64,000 nucleotides of DNA from Marinobacterium_A aestuariivivens (GTDB lineage Bacteria; Pseudomonadota; Gammaproteobacteria; Pseudomonadales; Balneatricaceae): the NCBI RefSeq assembly GCF_042661465.1, contig NZ_JBHSWE010000001.1, positions 4,402,001 through 4,466,000 on the forward strand, written 5' to 3'. Position 1 is the stretch's first letter. The number at the start of each line of letters is the position of its first letter. A model generated the notes under the pieces. That model saw nothing but the letters and a program-made list of their open reading frames with translations. It did no database searches and was not told the origin of the DNA. The position numbers were made by a program, and so were the translations under genes. Shown piece by piece: positions 7,996 to 15,954 of the stretch.

Positions 7996-8411
7996 TGACC
8001 AAACCGCTGATTATCGATTGCCTTGACCGTATGCCAATGTAATCCGAGTAGCTCTGCTACCTGCTTCACCGGCATCAGCGAAACCAGGGCTTCTACGTAA
8101 TTGACCAAGGACTGCGTGAGCCGCCGACGCCCTGAAAGCCAACGTATCTGTTCACGTCGGATGCCGCAGTCAGCACAGCGAACGCGGCGCACTGGCACAT
8201 CCAGCCAGACCCGATAGTGGAACAGATCGCGCTCACGCACGCGCCGTCGGCTGACATCGTGAACCAGCAGCGTGGCTTGCCCACAGTCACTACAGAAGGG
8301 CAGTTGCGAGGGGCAAGGTTGAAGGCGGATAGTCAGGGTCTTGGCGTCGGAAATTTCGTAGCTTTCCAGCTCAAAGCCTTCCCAGAAGAGGTCAAGCAGA
8401 CTAGCATCCAT
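7965..8411 (-). pseudogene. ISL3-family transposase, N-terminal fragment
   Basis: About 140 residues of the N-terminal half: zinc-finger Cys pairs in PFCSDCGQ and VRCADCGIRRE, the LDVPVRRVRC block, then an HTH (VKQVAELLGLHWHTVKAID). All are characteristic of ISL3 transposases. The catalytic DDE half is absent: sequence switches to the IS3 OrfB fragment around 7985-7995. The probable outer terminal repeat is at 8492-8512. Confidence 0.85.
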
Positions 8412-8491
8412 GACGTCAGCGGCGGTCGGGTAGTTGGATATGTTTTGCCGAACACAACCATACCCCTTCTCGCCGCCGCACTCCTCACTTT

Positions 8492-8512
8492 CCCGCTAAT
8501 CTGCGAAGAACC
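8492..8512 (-). repeat. Probable ISL3-type terminal inverted repeat
   Basis: Read on the minus strand this begins GGTTCTTCGCAGATTAGCGG, the style of ISL3-family ends, about 80 bp upstream of the transposase start, as expected for the left end. An AT-rich stretch follows outside it. The partner end was lost with the 3' half of the element. Confidence 0.45.
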
Positions 8513-8868
8513 TATTTTTTGTACCGAAAAGATGCCGTCTTTTGCTGCAATTTGAGCTTGACCGTGGGCGGAGCATATTTAAAAAATTCAGGAGCAAATA
8601 ATCAGCCGGATCTGGGGCGGATCCATCCAGTCGCCCTGTGCTGATCACAATCTTTGAACAAGAAAGCGGCGCCATGCTGTTATTACTGTCCGGTCCGCTA
8701 TATCGTTACAACGGCAGTGTGCCGATAAATATAGAGTAGTAGCTGAAATCTCTCGGCAATGGCCAGCCATAGGGAGAGCGGGTAAGGGCCAGTGTCCTTA
8801 GGGCGGCACTGGCTGTTGGGGAACTTATGCCGACCGATTTGGATCGGCGCCGTGGCCGAATCGACCCA
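8513..8868. other. Intergenic stretch without recognised genes
   Basis: I see no convincing coding sequence, RNA or terminator between the ISL3 end and the stop of the LysR gene. Confidence 0.5.
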
Positions 8869-9804
8869 TCACGTCTCGCTCTGCCGCGAAACCCCGGGAT
8901 CGAACGCATCCCAGTACGGCGGATCGCCAAAATAGCCGTCCAGGAAGTCGACGAAAGTTCGCACCTTGCTGGGCAGTAAATGTCGGTGGGCATAGACGGC
9001 GTAAAGTCCCATCGGTTCGGGTTCGTATTCCGGCATAATCACCCTGAGTTGTCCGCTGGCAATGGCCGCACCCGAGATAAAGGTCGGCTGTAGGGCGATG
9101 CCGGCGCCGGCTATCGCCGCCTGGACGAGCAGGTCGCCGTTGTTGCTGACCAGATCAGCCCCTGAATCCCGTCCCGCCACCCGCAGCCACTGGTGCATCG
9201 CCAGGCTGGCGTCGTTTTCCATAAAGCTGTAACGCAGATAGCGATGCTGTTTCAGCTGTTCGGGACGGACCGGCGTGCCGTGCCGGGCCAGGTAATCGGG
9301 AGACGCGCACATCACCAGCCGCACCGGGGCGATGCGTTTGGCCACCAGCGACGAGCTTTTGAGGTGGCCGATGCGCAGGGCGATATCGAAGCCCTCCTCG
9401 ACGATATCGACCTTGCGGTCGTTCAGTTGCAGGTCGATGCTCACCGCCGGGTGGTCTCGCTGGAATTCGCAGATTGGGGGCGCCAGATGATGCATGGCAA
9501 AGGAGACGGGGGCGCTGATGCGCAGCTGGCCTTGCGCCTGCGCATGCAGATCGCCGAGCTGGTTTTCCAGATTGTCGATCTCGTCCAGTAACGGTTGCGC
9601 ACGCTGAAAGTAGCGGGTACCCGCTTCGGTGAGACGGACTTTGCGGGTCGTGCGATTGAGCAGGCGCACGCCCAGGCGTTGCTCCAGTAGGGAGACATAC
9701 TTGCTGATCAGCTGCGGCGACTTGTCGAGCCGCTCGGCCGCCCGGGTAAAGGAGCCTTCCGTCACCACCGTGACGAACGCGCGCATGGCATCAAAACGGT
9801 CCAA
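8869..9804 (-). CDS. LysR-family transcriptional regulator
   Basis: I place the start at TTG 9804, giving MDRFDAMRAFVTVVTEGSFT, the usual N-terminus of this LysR subgroup, with AAGGTGA just upstream; a longer frame reaches 10005 but lacks family similarity. About 311 residues. The winged HTH (residues about 5-65: SFTRAAERLDKSPQLISKYVSLLEQRLGVRLLNRTTRKV) is followed by a periplasmic-binding-protein-like effector domain (about 90-295). It is transcribed away from DoxX / hydroquinone reductase / dioxygenase genes with a gap of about 160 bp, so it probably controls that cassette, with a quinone or aromatic compound as likely inducer. Confidence 0.88.
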   Translation of the reverse strand: MDRFDAMRAFVTVVTEGSFTRAAERLDKSPQLISKYVSLLEQRLGVRLLNRTTRKVRLTEAGTRYFQRAQPLLDEIDNLENQLGDLHAQAQGQLRISAPVSFAMHHLAPPICEFQRDHPAVSIDLQLNDRKVDIVEEGFDIALRIGHLKSSSLVAKRIAPVRLVMCASPDYLARHGTPVRPEQLKQHRYLRYSFMENDASLAMHQWLRVAGRDSGADLVSNNGDLLVQAAIAGAGIALQPTFISGAAIASGQLRVIMPEYEPEPMGLYAVYAHRHLLPSKVRTFVDFLDGYFGDPPYWDAFDPGVSRQSET

Positions 9805-9967
9805 CGGGGTCACCTTTAGCGAGAGTTGACTGAGATTATCAATGTTATGTTGATAAATACGCAATAGATCACGTCTTAGTCTTTTATATCGTAGATAGTA
9901 GAGTAGTTCCATCGCCTGACGCCAAGGCCTCAGGGAACCCAGACTCCGGACACGCGAGGAAAGACCG

Positions 9968-10459
9968 ATGAATACCCGTTTTGCAAACACACTGTTCCGT
10001 TCCACCGGTGGCTACGCCGCGCTGGCCCTGCGTATACCGGCCGGGGTGATTCTGATGGCCCATGGCGCGCAAAAGCTGTTTGGCTGGTTCGGTGGCTACG
10101 GTCTCGAGGGCACCGGACAGTGGATGGCGAGCATCGGCCTGGAGCCGGGCTATCTGATGGCGCTGCTGGCCGGCAGCGCAGAATTTTTCGGCGGTATCGC
10201 GCTGCTGTTGGGCCTGCTGACCCGCCCGGCGGCGATCGTGTCGGCCTTCACCATGCTGGTGGCGATCTTCAGTGTGCACTTCAGCAATGGCCTGTTCATG
10301 TCCAATAACGGCTACGAGTACGCGCTGAGCCTGTTTGCCATTACGCTGGCGCTGTCGATTCAGGGCGCGGGCCGGTTCGCGATCGATAATCTGTTGCTGG
10401 CGCAGTTTACCGGTGCCGTTCAGGGGCAGGGTTCAACGGCCCGCAACGCGGCTGCCTGA
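9968..10459 (+). CDS. DoxX-family membrane protein
   Basis: A 163-residue integral membrane protein with four hydrophobic segments, beginning MNTRFANTLFRSTGGYAALALRIPAGVILMAHG. The LRIPAGVILMAHGAQKLFGWFGG signature and the later GLLTRPAAI are typical of DoxX/SURF4-type proteins such as YphA. In bacteria these proteins accompany redox and aromatic-detoxification genes. It is first in a three-gene cassette with a glutathionyl-hydroquinone reductase and an extradiol dioxygenase, divergent from the LysR gene. Its biochemical role is not established; an association with quinone or thiol stress is inferred. Confidence 0.88.
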   Translation: MNTRFANTLFRSTGGYAALALRIPAGVILMAHGAQKLFGWFGGYGLEGTGQWMASIGLEPGYLMALLAGSAEFFGGIALLLGLLTRPAAIVSAFTMLVAIFSVHFSNGLFMSNNGYEYALSLFAITLALSIQGAGRFAIDNLLLAQFTGAVQGQGSTARNAAA

Positions 10460-10532
10460 TATCGGGAGTAACAACGTCACCCGCCGCCCGGTCGCGGACC
10501 GGGCGTCTTTCTTGTTTCCAGAGGAGAAGACG

Positions 10533-11480
10533 ATGCTGGTCAATGGGGTCTGGAAGGAGAACTGGCAGCCGGTTCAGGCACAGGACGCGCAGGGCCGCTT
10601 CATCCGTCAGACATCGACATTTCGTAACTGGATCACGGCTGACGGTTCACCCGGGGTCACCGGAACGGGTGGTTTCCGGGCCGAGAAAGATCGCTATCAC
10701 CTCTATGTCGCCTATATCTGCCCCTGGGCGTCCCGTACCCTGATGGTACGCCAGTTGAAGCAACTGACCGACCTGATCGGCGTCACGGTCGTGAATCCGC
10801 AACTGACCGATCAGGGGTGGCGCTTTGGCGGTTACCCGGGGGCGGGCAGCGATCCGTTGAATGGTGCAGCCTACGTACACGAGCTGTACACCCTCGCCGA
10901 TCCGGCTATCTCCGGCCGCGCCACGGTGCCGGTGTTGTGGGACAAAGAGACCCGGACCATCGTCAACAACGAATCGGCGGATATCGTACGCATGCTCAAC
11001 AGTGCCTTTGCCGGCTTCGGTGATCGCGGGCCGGACCTGTATCCGGCCGATCTGGCAGAGCAGATCGACGATCTGAACGAGCAGATCTACAGCAATCTGA
11101 ACAACGCCGTATACCAGGCCGGTTTCGCCACCACACAGCAGGCCTACGACGAAGCCTTTGACAGGGTATTTGCCACCCTGGATGCGCTTGAAGACCGCTT
11201 GGCGGATGGCCGTCGCTTTCTGTTTGGCGAACGCCTGACCGAAACCGATGTGCGTCTGTTCGTGACCCTGGTCAGGTTCGATGCCGCCTACCAGGGGCTG
11301 TTCAAATGCAATCGCACCACGCTGCGGGAAATGCCCAACCTGCATGCCTATACCCGACGCATCCTTTCGCTGGAGGGCATTGCCGAAACGGTAAACCTCA
11401 ACCATATCAAGGCCGGGTACTACTCCATCAAGGCGCTGAATCCGAACGGCATCGTGCCGGCGGGTCCGCAAGAAATCTGA
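10533..11480 (+). CDS. yqjG: Glutathionyl-hydroquinone reductase (Xi-class GST, YqjG-like)
   Basis: ATG at 10533, preceded by GAGGAGAAG, gives 315 residues, the family length. The thioredoxin-like domain contains the catalytic Cys in YICPWASR (about residue 63), and NNESADIVRMLN provides the glutathione-contact region. The C-terminal helical domain (about 175-315) has the typical FGERLTETDVRLFVTLVRFD. Xi-class enzymes reduce glutathionyl-hydroquinones back to free hydroquinones with a second glutathione. The 73-bp gap after doxX and the same orientation indicate one operon. Cytosolic. Neighbours support a role in handling quinones formed from catechol-type aromatics. Confidence 0.93.
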   Translation: MLVNGVWKENWQPVQAQDAQGRFIRQTSTFRNWITADGSPGVTGTGGFRAEKDRYHLYVAYICPWASRTLMVRQLKQLTDLIGVTVVNPQLTDQGWRFGGYPGAGSDPLNGAAYVHELYTLADPAISGRATVPVLWDKETRTIVNNESADIVRMLNSAFAGFGDRGPDLYPADLAEQIDDLNEQIYSNLNNAVYQAGFATTQQAYDEAFDRVFATLDALEDRLADGRRFLFGERLTETDVRLFVTLVRFDAAYQGLFKCNRTTLREMPNLHAYTRRILSLEGIAETVNLNHIKAGYYSIKALNPNGIVPAGPQEI

Positions 11481-11525
11481 TTCGGTTTATCCGGGCAAAC
11501 CACAGCAGTATTCGAACGGACACCA

Positions 11526-12341
11526 ATGAACAGCAACAGAACCGATATCCTCTTTCTCTCGCACGGCGGCGGTCCTATGCCGCTGCTGGATGACCCGGGC
11601 CACCGGGAAATGGTGGCAAGCCTGAAGGCGGTCGCGGGCAGGCTGCGCAAACCCTCTGCGATTCTGCTGATCAGCGCCCATTGGGAAGAGCGGGTACCGA
11701 CCATCACCGCGGGCGCAAGTCCCGGTCTGATTTACGACTATTACGGTTTCCCGCCCGAATCCTACCGGATCCAGTACCCGTGCCCCGGTGATCCGGAGCT
11801 GGCGCAGCAGGTATTCCGGGTATTGAACGACGCAGGGATTTCCGCACAGCTGGATGAGCAGCGGGGGTTTGACCACGGCATGTTCGTGCCGCTGAAACTG
11901 ATGTACCCGGATGCCGATATTCCCTGTGTGCAGCTGTCACTGATGAGCAACCTGGACGCCGAGGCGCACCTGAGCGTCGGCCGCGCCCTGCAGGGGCTGG
12001 ACTGCGATAATCTGCTGGTGATCGGCTCCGGCTTTTCATTTCACAACATGCAGGCGTTCTTTGCGCCGGATTCACCGCAGATCCGCGCAAGAAACCAGGC
12101 ATTCGAGGACTGGTTGCTTGAAACCTGCGCCAATCCGGCGCTTGACGAAGCTGAACGCAGTCGCCGCTTCAGCCGCTGGCAGGAAGCGCCTCATGCCCGT
12201 TTCTGCCATCCCAGAGAGGAACACCTGCTGCCACTGCATGTCTGTTACGGGCTCGCGGGGAGAGCCTGTGACGACCACTGGTCCGTATCGGTACTCAACA
12301 AGCAATCCGGGATGTTTTACTGGTCGCGTCAACGGCCATAA
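11526..12341 (+). CDS. ygiD: Class III extradiol ring-cleavage dioxygenase, YgiD/DODA family
   Basis: A 271-residue protein of the LigB-like superfamily. Probable metal ligands are His in FLSHGGGP (about residue 14), His in ISAHWEE and His in HPREEHLLPLHV; RGFDHGMFVPLKLMYP is the conserved catalytic loop of DOPA-dioxygenase-like proteins. It would cleave catechol-type rings such as DOPA next to a hydroxyl group using Fe(II) or Zn. It is the last gene of the LysR-linked cassette. The natural substrate is not determined by sequence; YgiD-like enzymes are usually tested with L-DOPA. Confidence 0.88.
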   Translation: MNSNRTDILFLSHGGGPMPLLDDPGHREMVASLKAVAGRLRKPSAILLISAHWEERVPTITAGASPGLIYDYYGFPPESYRIQYPCPGDPELAQQVFRVLNDAGISAQLDEQRGFDHGMFVPLKLMYPDADIPCVQLSLMSNLDAEAHLSVGRALQGLDCDNLLVIGSGFSFHNMQAFFAPDSPQIRARNQAFEDWLLETCANPALDEAERSRRFSRWQEAPHARFCHPREEHLLPLHVCYGLAGRACDDHWSVSVLNKQSGMFYWSRQRP

Positions 12342-12731
12342 ACCCTGCAAAACAAATCCCGTCCATCAAACAAAAAGCCGGAGTTGAGCGTTTTACAGAG
12401 CAATGTCAGAGCGCAGCTGCTCGTGTAACCCTCCCTTATCAACTCGGCCTGCAAATAGGTAAAAATATTTAATACCTGGCATGACAAAAATTGACGCAGG
12501 AAAGCTGATTTCAAAGCTTCAGCAGCACAGTCGCAAGCAAGCCATCCGGATGTATGAAGCCGACTCTCGCTCATCCTAAGAGCAACCAGCACGTCATTGA
12601 TGTGTTGGCTCGGGGCCGCATTTGCCGGGACCGGTATCTGGAAGCCTCGCGCCAGATGTCTGTGTCATCGACAGAGGGACCGGATCGGCCTATAGTAGTA
12701 TTTGGTATTACCTCTTACTACGGAGGCCAAC
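12342..12731. promoter_or_regulatory. Intergenic region with operator-like inverted repeat before the ParD/ParE-like pair
   Basis: No gene is supported in this 390-bp gap. Near its right end GTAGTA (12695-12700) and TACTAC (12716-12721) form an inverted repeat just before the RBS (GGAGG) of the antitoxin. It is a plausible autoregulatory operator for an RHH antitoxin. Confidence 0.4.
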
Positions 12732-13010
12732 ATGGCATCGCCAACATCCATCAAACTCGATGATGAATTAAAAGGGCGGCTTCAGCACCTGGCTGACTCA
12801 CGCCGGCGCTCGGCGCACTGGCTCATGCGGGAAGCCATCGAGCAGTACGTGGAGCGCGAGGAGCAGCGCGAGGCCTTCAGGCGGGACACGCTCAAAGCCT
12901 GGGAGGACTTCCAGGCCACTGGCCTGCACGCGACCGCTGACGAGGTGGAGAAATGGCTCGACAGTTGGGGAGCGGATAACGAACTGCCCGCACCAAAATG
13001 TCACAAGTGA
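12732..13010 (+). CDS. Ribbon-helix-helix antitoxin of a ParD/RelB type pair
   Basis: A 92-residue protein; ATG at 12732 behind GGAGG. The N-terminal RHH domain reads SPTSIKLDDELKGRLQHLAD followed by RRSAHWLMREAIEQYVERE, the CopG/ParD pattern of sequence-specific dimeric repressors. The acidic C-terminal part (EEQREAFRRDTLKAWEDF, EVEKWLDSWG) would bind the toxin. It overlaps the toxin gene by 13 bp, the normal antitoxin-first arrangement. Autorepression through the inverted repeat at 12695-12721 is likely. Confidence 0.87.
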   Translation: MASPTSIKLDDELKGRLQHLADSRRRSAHWLMREAIEQYVEREEQREAFRRDTLKAWEDFQATGLHATADEVEKWLDSWGADNELPAPKCHK

Positions 13011-13288
13011 TGTTCACCCCGGCCGCGATCCAGGATCTGGAGCGGCTGCGCGAGTTCCTGCGACCGAAGAATCCGGACGCGGCCGAGCGAGCCGCGAAAG
13101 CCATCATACAGGGTGTCAAAGCGCTCGGCGAACACCCTCGCATCGGACGACCTGTTGACGACCTCCCCGAAGAATACCGGGACTGGCTGATCGACTACGG
13201 CGACAGCGGATATGTGGCCCGGTACCGCAGCAACGGCGACACCATCGTGGTGCTCGCCATCCGCCACCAGAAAGAAGCCGGCTTCTAA
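12998..13288 (+). CDS. RelE/ParE-family toxin
   Basis: A 96-residue protein with the ParE fold pattern: FTPAAIQDLERLREFLRPKN, then AAKAIIQGVKALGEHPRIGRPV, and the closing YVARYRSNGDTIVVLAIRHQKEAGF. The RYR...IRHQKE strand and helix are typical of ParE toxins that poison DNA gyrase; RelE-type ribonucleases share the fold, so the target is not certain. Translation is coupled to the antitoxin by overlap. This is the second toxin-antitoxin module in 13 kb, in keeping with an acquired region. Confidence 0.88.
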   Translation: MSQVMFTPAAIQDLERLREFLRPKNPDAAERAAKAIIQGVKALGEHPRIGRPVDDLPEEYRDWLIDYGDSGYVARYRSNGDTIVVLAIRHQKEAGF

Positions 13289-13443
13289 CTTCTCGAGTCA
13301 TGAAAAAGTGACGGTCCCGCTAACACTATAGTGGGTGATACCCACTCCTAGCTTCTACTCAACCGAGTATTAGACCGGATTACCATAGGGTAGTCCTTAT
13401 CGCCGGTTCGAGGTCTTCAGCGGCACCGAACGGAGGATATCTG

Positions 13444-13638
13444 GTGGGCCTCGACAAGCTCGGACATTTCTTTGCTCAGGGCTGGCAGTATTTCGAACTG
13501 ACCGCATTGGGCGGTGGCACGCTGGAGCAGGCACTGGCGTTGGGAAGGGAGCAGGAGCAAGGTCGTTACGGCTACCTCACCACTGGAATTTTCTCCTACG
13601 CAGATCTTGCGGCCAATTTCAACGGCTGGCGATTCTGA
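13444..13638 (+). pseudogene. Fragment of a conserved hypothetical protein (KLGHFF...YGYLTTGIFSYADLAANFNGWRF)
   Basis: A 64-codon open stretch starting with a GTG preceded by GGAGGATAT. KLGHFFAQGWQYFEL and YGYLTTGIFSYADLAANF resemble the central part of uncharacterised envelope-associated proteins, but I cannot name the family. The expected continuation after NGWRF is replaced by a stop and by secF-like sequence, so this appears to be a deletion fusion of two truncated genes. Probably not functional. Confidence 0.4.
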
Positions 13639-13639
13639 A

Positions 13640-14540
13640 ACCGCGTCCTGCTGCGAGGGCCGGATCCGCTCAGTGGCGTGATCGGGAATCTGGTCCTGCT
13701 GTCCGTGCTGTCGTTGACAATATCGGGTCTGCAGCTTGGGCTGGATTTTACGGGGGGACCCTGATCGAGTTAAGCTACGGCGCACCGGCACCGCTGGATC
13801 GGATTCGCGTGACATTGGAAAGCGGAGGCTTTGACAATGCCCTGGTGCAGTCCTTCGGCTCGGCGAACGAGGTGTTGGTCCGGCTGGCAACCAGCTACAG
13901 ACCCGGCGTGGGTGAAGAGGTGCAGCAATTGTTGCAGCAGGCCAGTGGTCTGAAGGTCACGCTGATGCGCATCGAGTTCGTTGGCGCGCAGGTAGGCGAG
14001 GACCTGCGTGAGCGTAGCGGACTCGGTGTGCTGATCGCGCTCGGCGCCATCATGCTGTACGTGTCCTTTCGCTTCCAGTTCAAGTTTGCGCTCGGCGCCC
14101 TGGTGGCGTTGTTCCATGATGTCATCATCGTACTGGGGGCTTTATCTCTGTTTCACTGGGAGTTCGACCTGACCGTCTTGGCGGCGATCCTGGCGGTAAT
14201 CGGCTACTCGCTCAACGACTCGCTGGTGGTGGCAGATAGGATCAGGGAGAATTTCCGACGCCTGCGACTGGATGATGCTTACGAGATCATTAATCGCTCG
14301 CTGACGGAGACCCTGAGTCGTACACTGATGACATCATTGACCACCTTGCTGGTGGTGGTGGCGCTCTTTCTTTTCGGCGGTGAGATGATTCATGGTTTTG
14401 CCACAGCGCTGCTGATCGGCATCTCGGTCGACACCTATTCGTCGATCTACATCGCCAGCGATCTGCTTCTGCGCCTCGATTTCCGCCGTGAGGACCTGCT
14501 GTTGCCCGAAGCGTCTATCGAGGAGGATAACCGACCCTGA
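13640..14540 (+). pseudogene. secF: SecF-like protein-export membrane protein, 5'-truncated and frameshifted
   Basis: The frame reads LSGVIGNLVLLSVLSLTISG and LQLGLDFTGGT, the first transmembrane segment and the conserved DFTGGT motif of SecF. One missing base in the G run at 13752-13757 shifts the frame. The remainder (to 14540) contains the periplasmic P1-like domain and five further membrane segments, with VIGYSLNDSLVVADRIRENF and LTETLSRTLMTSLTTLLVVV, hallmarks of SecF, which uses proton motive force with SecD to release exported proteins. No secD is adjacent and the true 5' end is missing, so this is an orphan relic rather than the cell's main export gene. Confidence 0.75.
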
Positions 14541-14592
14541 AGGTGCGGCAGACTGCTTGACCACCGGCCTCTTTAAACTGAGCTGTATAGGA

Positions 14593-14869
14593 GTGGCTTT
14601 CTACTGACTCATGACAGTCACCTTTACGGGCAGGTGATCTTATTAACCTGGCGTGCAAATAGGTTCCCCTACCTATTTGAACATTATGTACAGGACGTAC
14701 TGTATGCCGCGTACGCATGGATGCGTATGAGCGGCCACGCCACGGAAACGGGCGCAGGTGCGCGGACATGCTGGTTTCCGTGGCGCTCGCATTGGCCTGT
14801 GGCCAATACTGAAGCGTCCCTGCTTCATCTATTAATCCGCCGGGTTAATACCTGCGTCTGTGTGTCCGG
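14593..14869. repeat. Host repeat sequence interrupted by a small mobile element
   Basis: The two flanks, 14593-14642 (GTGGCTTTCT...GGTGATCTTA) and 14849-14869 (TACCTGCGTCTGTGTGTCCGG), join to give a sequence closely matching the uninterrupted copy at 56478-56546. The 206-bp insert between them is the hairpin-rich element described separately. This is a filled site compared with an empty site. Confidence 0.75.
14643..14848 (-). mobile_element. Small hairpin-rich mobile element (MITE-like), copy B
   Basis: A 206-bp insert beginning TTAACCTGGC and ending GCCGGGTTAA (10-bp terminal inverted repeats with one or two mismatches), flanked on both sides by TA (14641-14642 and 14849-14850). It is the reverse complement of copy A with about 50 extra internal bases. 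It shares the AAATAGGT/ACCTATTT hairpin, the ATTGGCC/GGCCAAT hairpin, the GAAGCR...YGCTTC hairpin and the terminal palindrome. It has no coding capacity. The TA duplication is established by comparison with the empty site at 56526-56527. Confidence 0.78.
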
Positions 14870-14971
14870 GAAACTATAGCCGCTTCTCAGTTCATATAAA
14901 GTATGCAGCATGTCGGATGTATTTCGCCGCCTGGTTGATAAGAAAACCGTTCTATGTGTCGCTCTTACACA

Positions 14972-15851
14972 TTATTTTGATTGACTGTCCGGTGAGCGCA
15001 TCGCATACAATGCAGTCCAATCCTGCTTCCCACGTCCATTATCTTTTGCTTCCTTGTAGACAGCGCTTGCAGCTAGACCCATTTCCATTTTGACGTCAAG
15101 TGACTCAGCCAAGTCGAGAGAAATCAAAAGGTCTTTGTGAGCAAGCTCAACCGCAAAAGCAGACGTAAGGTCATTTTTAAAAACTTTAGCGGGATAAGTT
15201 GTCAGCATGTGACTTTTAATTGCAGCAGTACCACTCATCACTTCGATGGAAAGCTCTCTTTCCAGCCCTAATTTGTCAGAGAGTGCCAGACATTCCGCAG
15301 TCAGTGCATTGAGTGCAGTAGACATGAAGTTGTTTACTATTTTAACTCTAATGCCTTTTCCGGCCCCACCACAGTCGATGATGGTATCCCCCATGCAACC
15401 AAATATCGGTTTTGCTCGTTGCAGTGAATCGGCGTCTCCCCCGCCAAAATCATAAGTTTTCCTTCTGCTGCTTCAACAGAAGTTCTACCGACAGGTGCAT
15501 CAATCATCGTTATTCCGATCTGTGTGAGCTCATCTCGTAGCGCATCTGACTCCAGAGGATGAATAGTTGACATGTCAATAAAGAGCGCGTTATCCGATAG
15601 GGTTTTTGTAATTCCCCCTCGTCGAAAAGCGCACTCTTCACAATCGAACCAATAGGCAGCATCGTAATAACAAAGTCCGCGCCCCGAGCGGCTTCAGCAG
15701 GAGAGTCTGCAGCCACACCCCCGTTTGCAATATGCAAACTCAAGCGAGACGCATCACGATCATAGCCGACAACAGTATGCCCACCTTTTATAATGTTGCG
15801 TGCCATTGAAATCCCCATGGCACCAAGACCTATAAACGCAACCTTTTTCAT
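14972..15851 (-). pseudogene. YihU-like NAD-dependent 3-hydroxyacid / 3-sulfolactaldehyde reductase, two frameshifts
   Basis: Starts MKKVAFIGLGAMGISMARNI at 15851 (Rossmann GLGAMG). After restoring one base in the C run at 15614-15618 it continues ALFIDMSTIHPLESDALRDE and MIDAPVGRTSVEAAEGKLMI. After restoring one base at 15438-15442 it continues GGAGKGIRVKIVNNFMSTAL (with the catalytic Lys) and VMSGTAAIKSHML to YALYAMRS-type ends. The DAPVGRTS loop, rather than the DAPVSGG of 3-hydroxyisobutyrate dehydrogenases, is that of E. coli YihU, which interconverts 3-sulfolactaldehyde and 2,3-dihydroxypropanesulfonate and also acts on succinate semialdehyde. Next to a TRAP transporter and an aldehyde dehydrogenase on the same strand. 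Repaired length about 293 residues. Confidence 0.82.
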
Positions 15852-15954
15852 ATCTCAATCTCCAAAATTGTCCAATTTTTAAAATCTAGGGAAACAACTA
15901 AATCCAACGCATCAATTTGAATAATATTCAACTAATGTAAAGATTGAATTTCAA

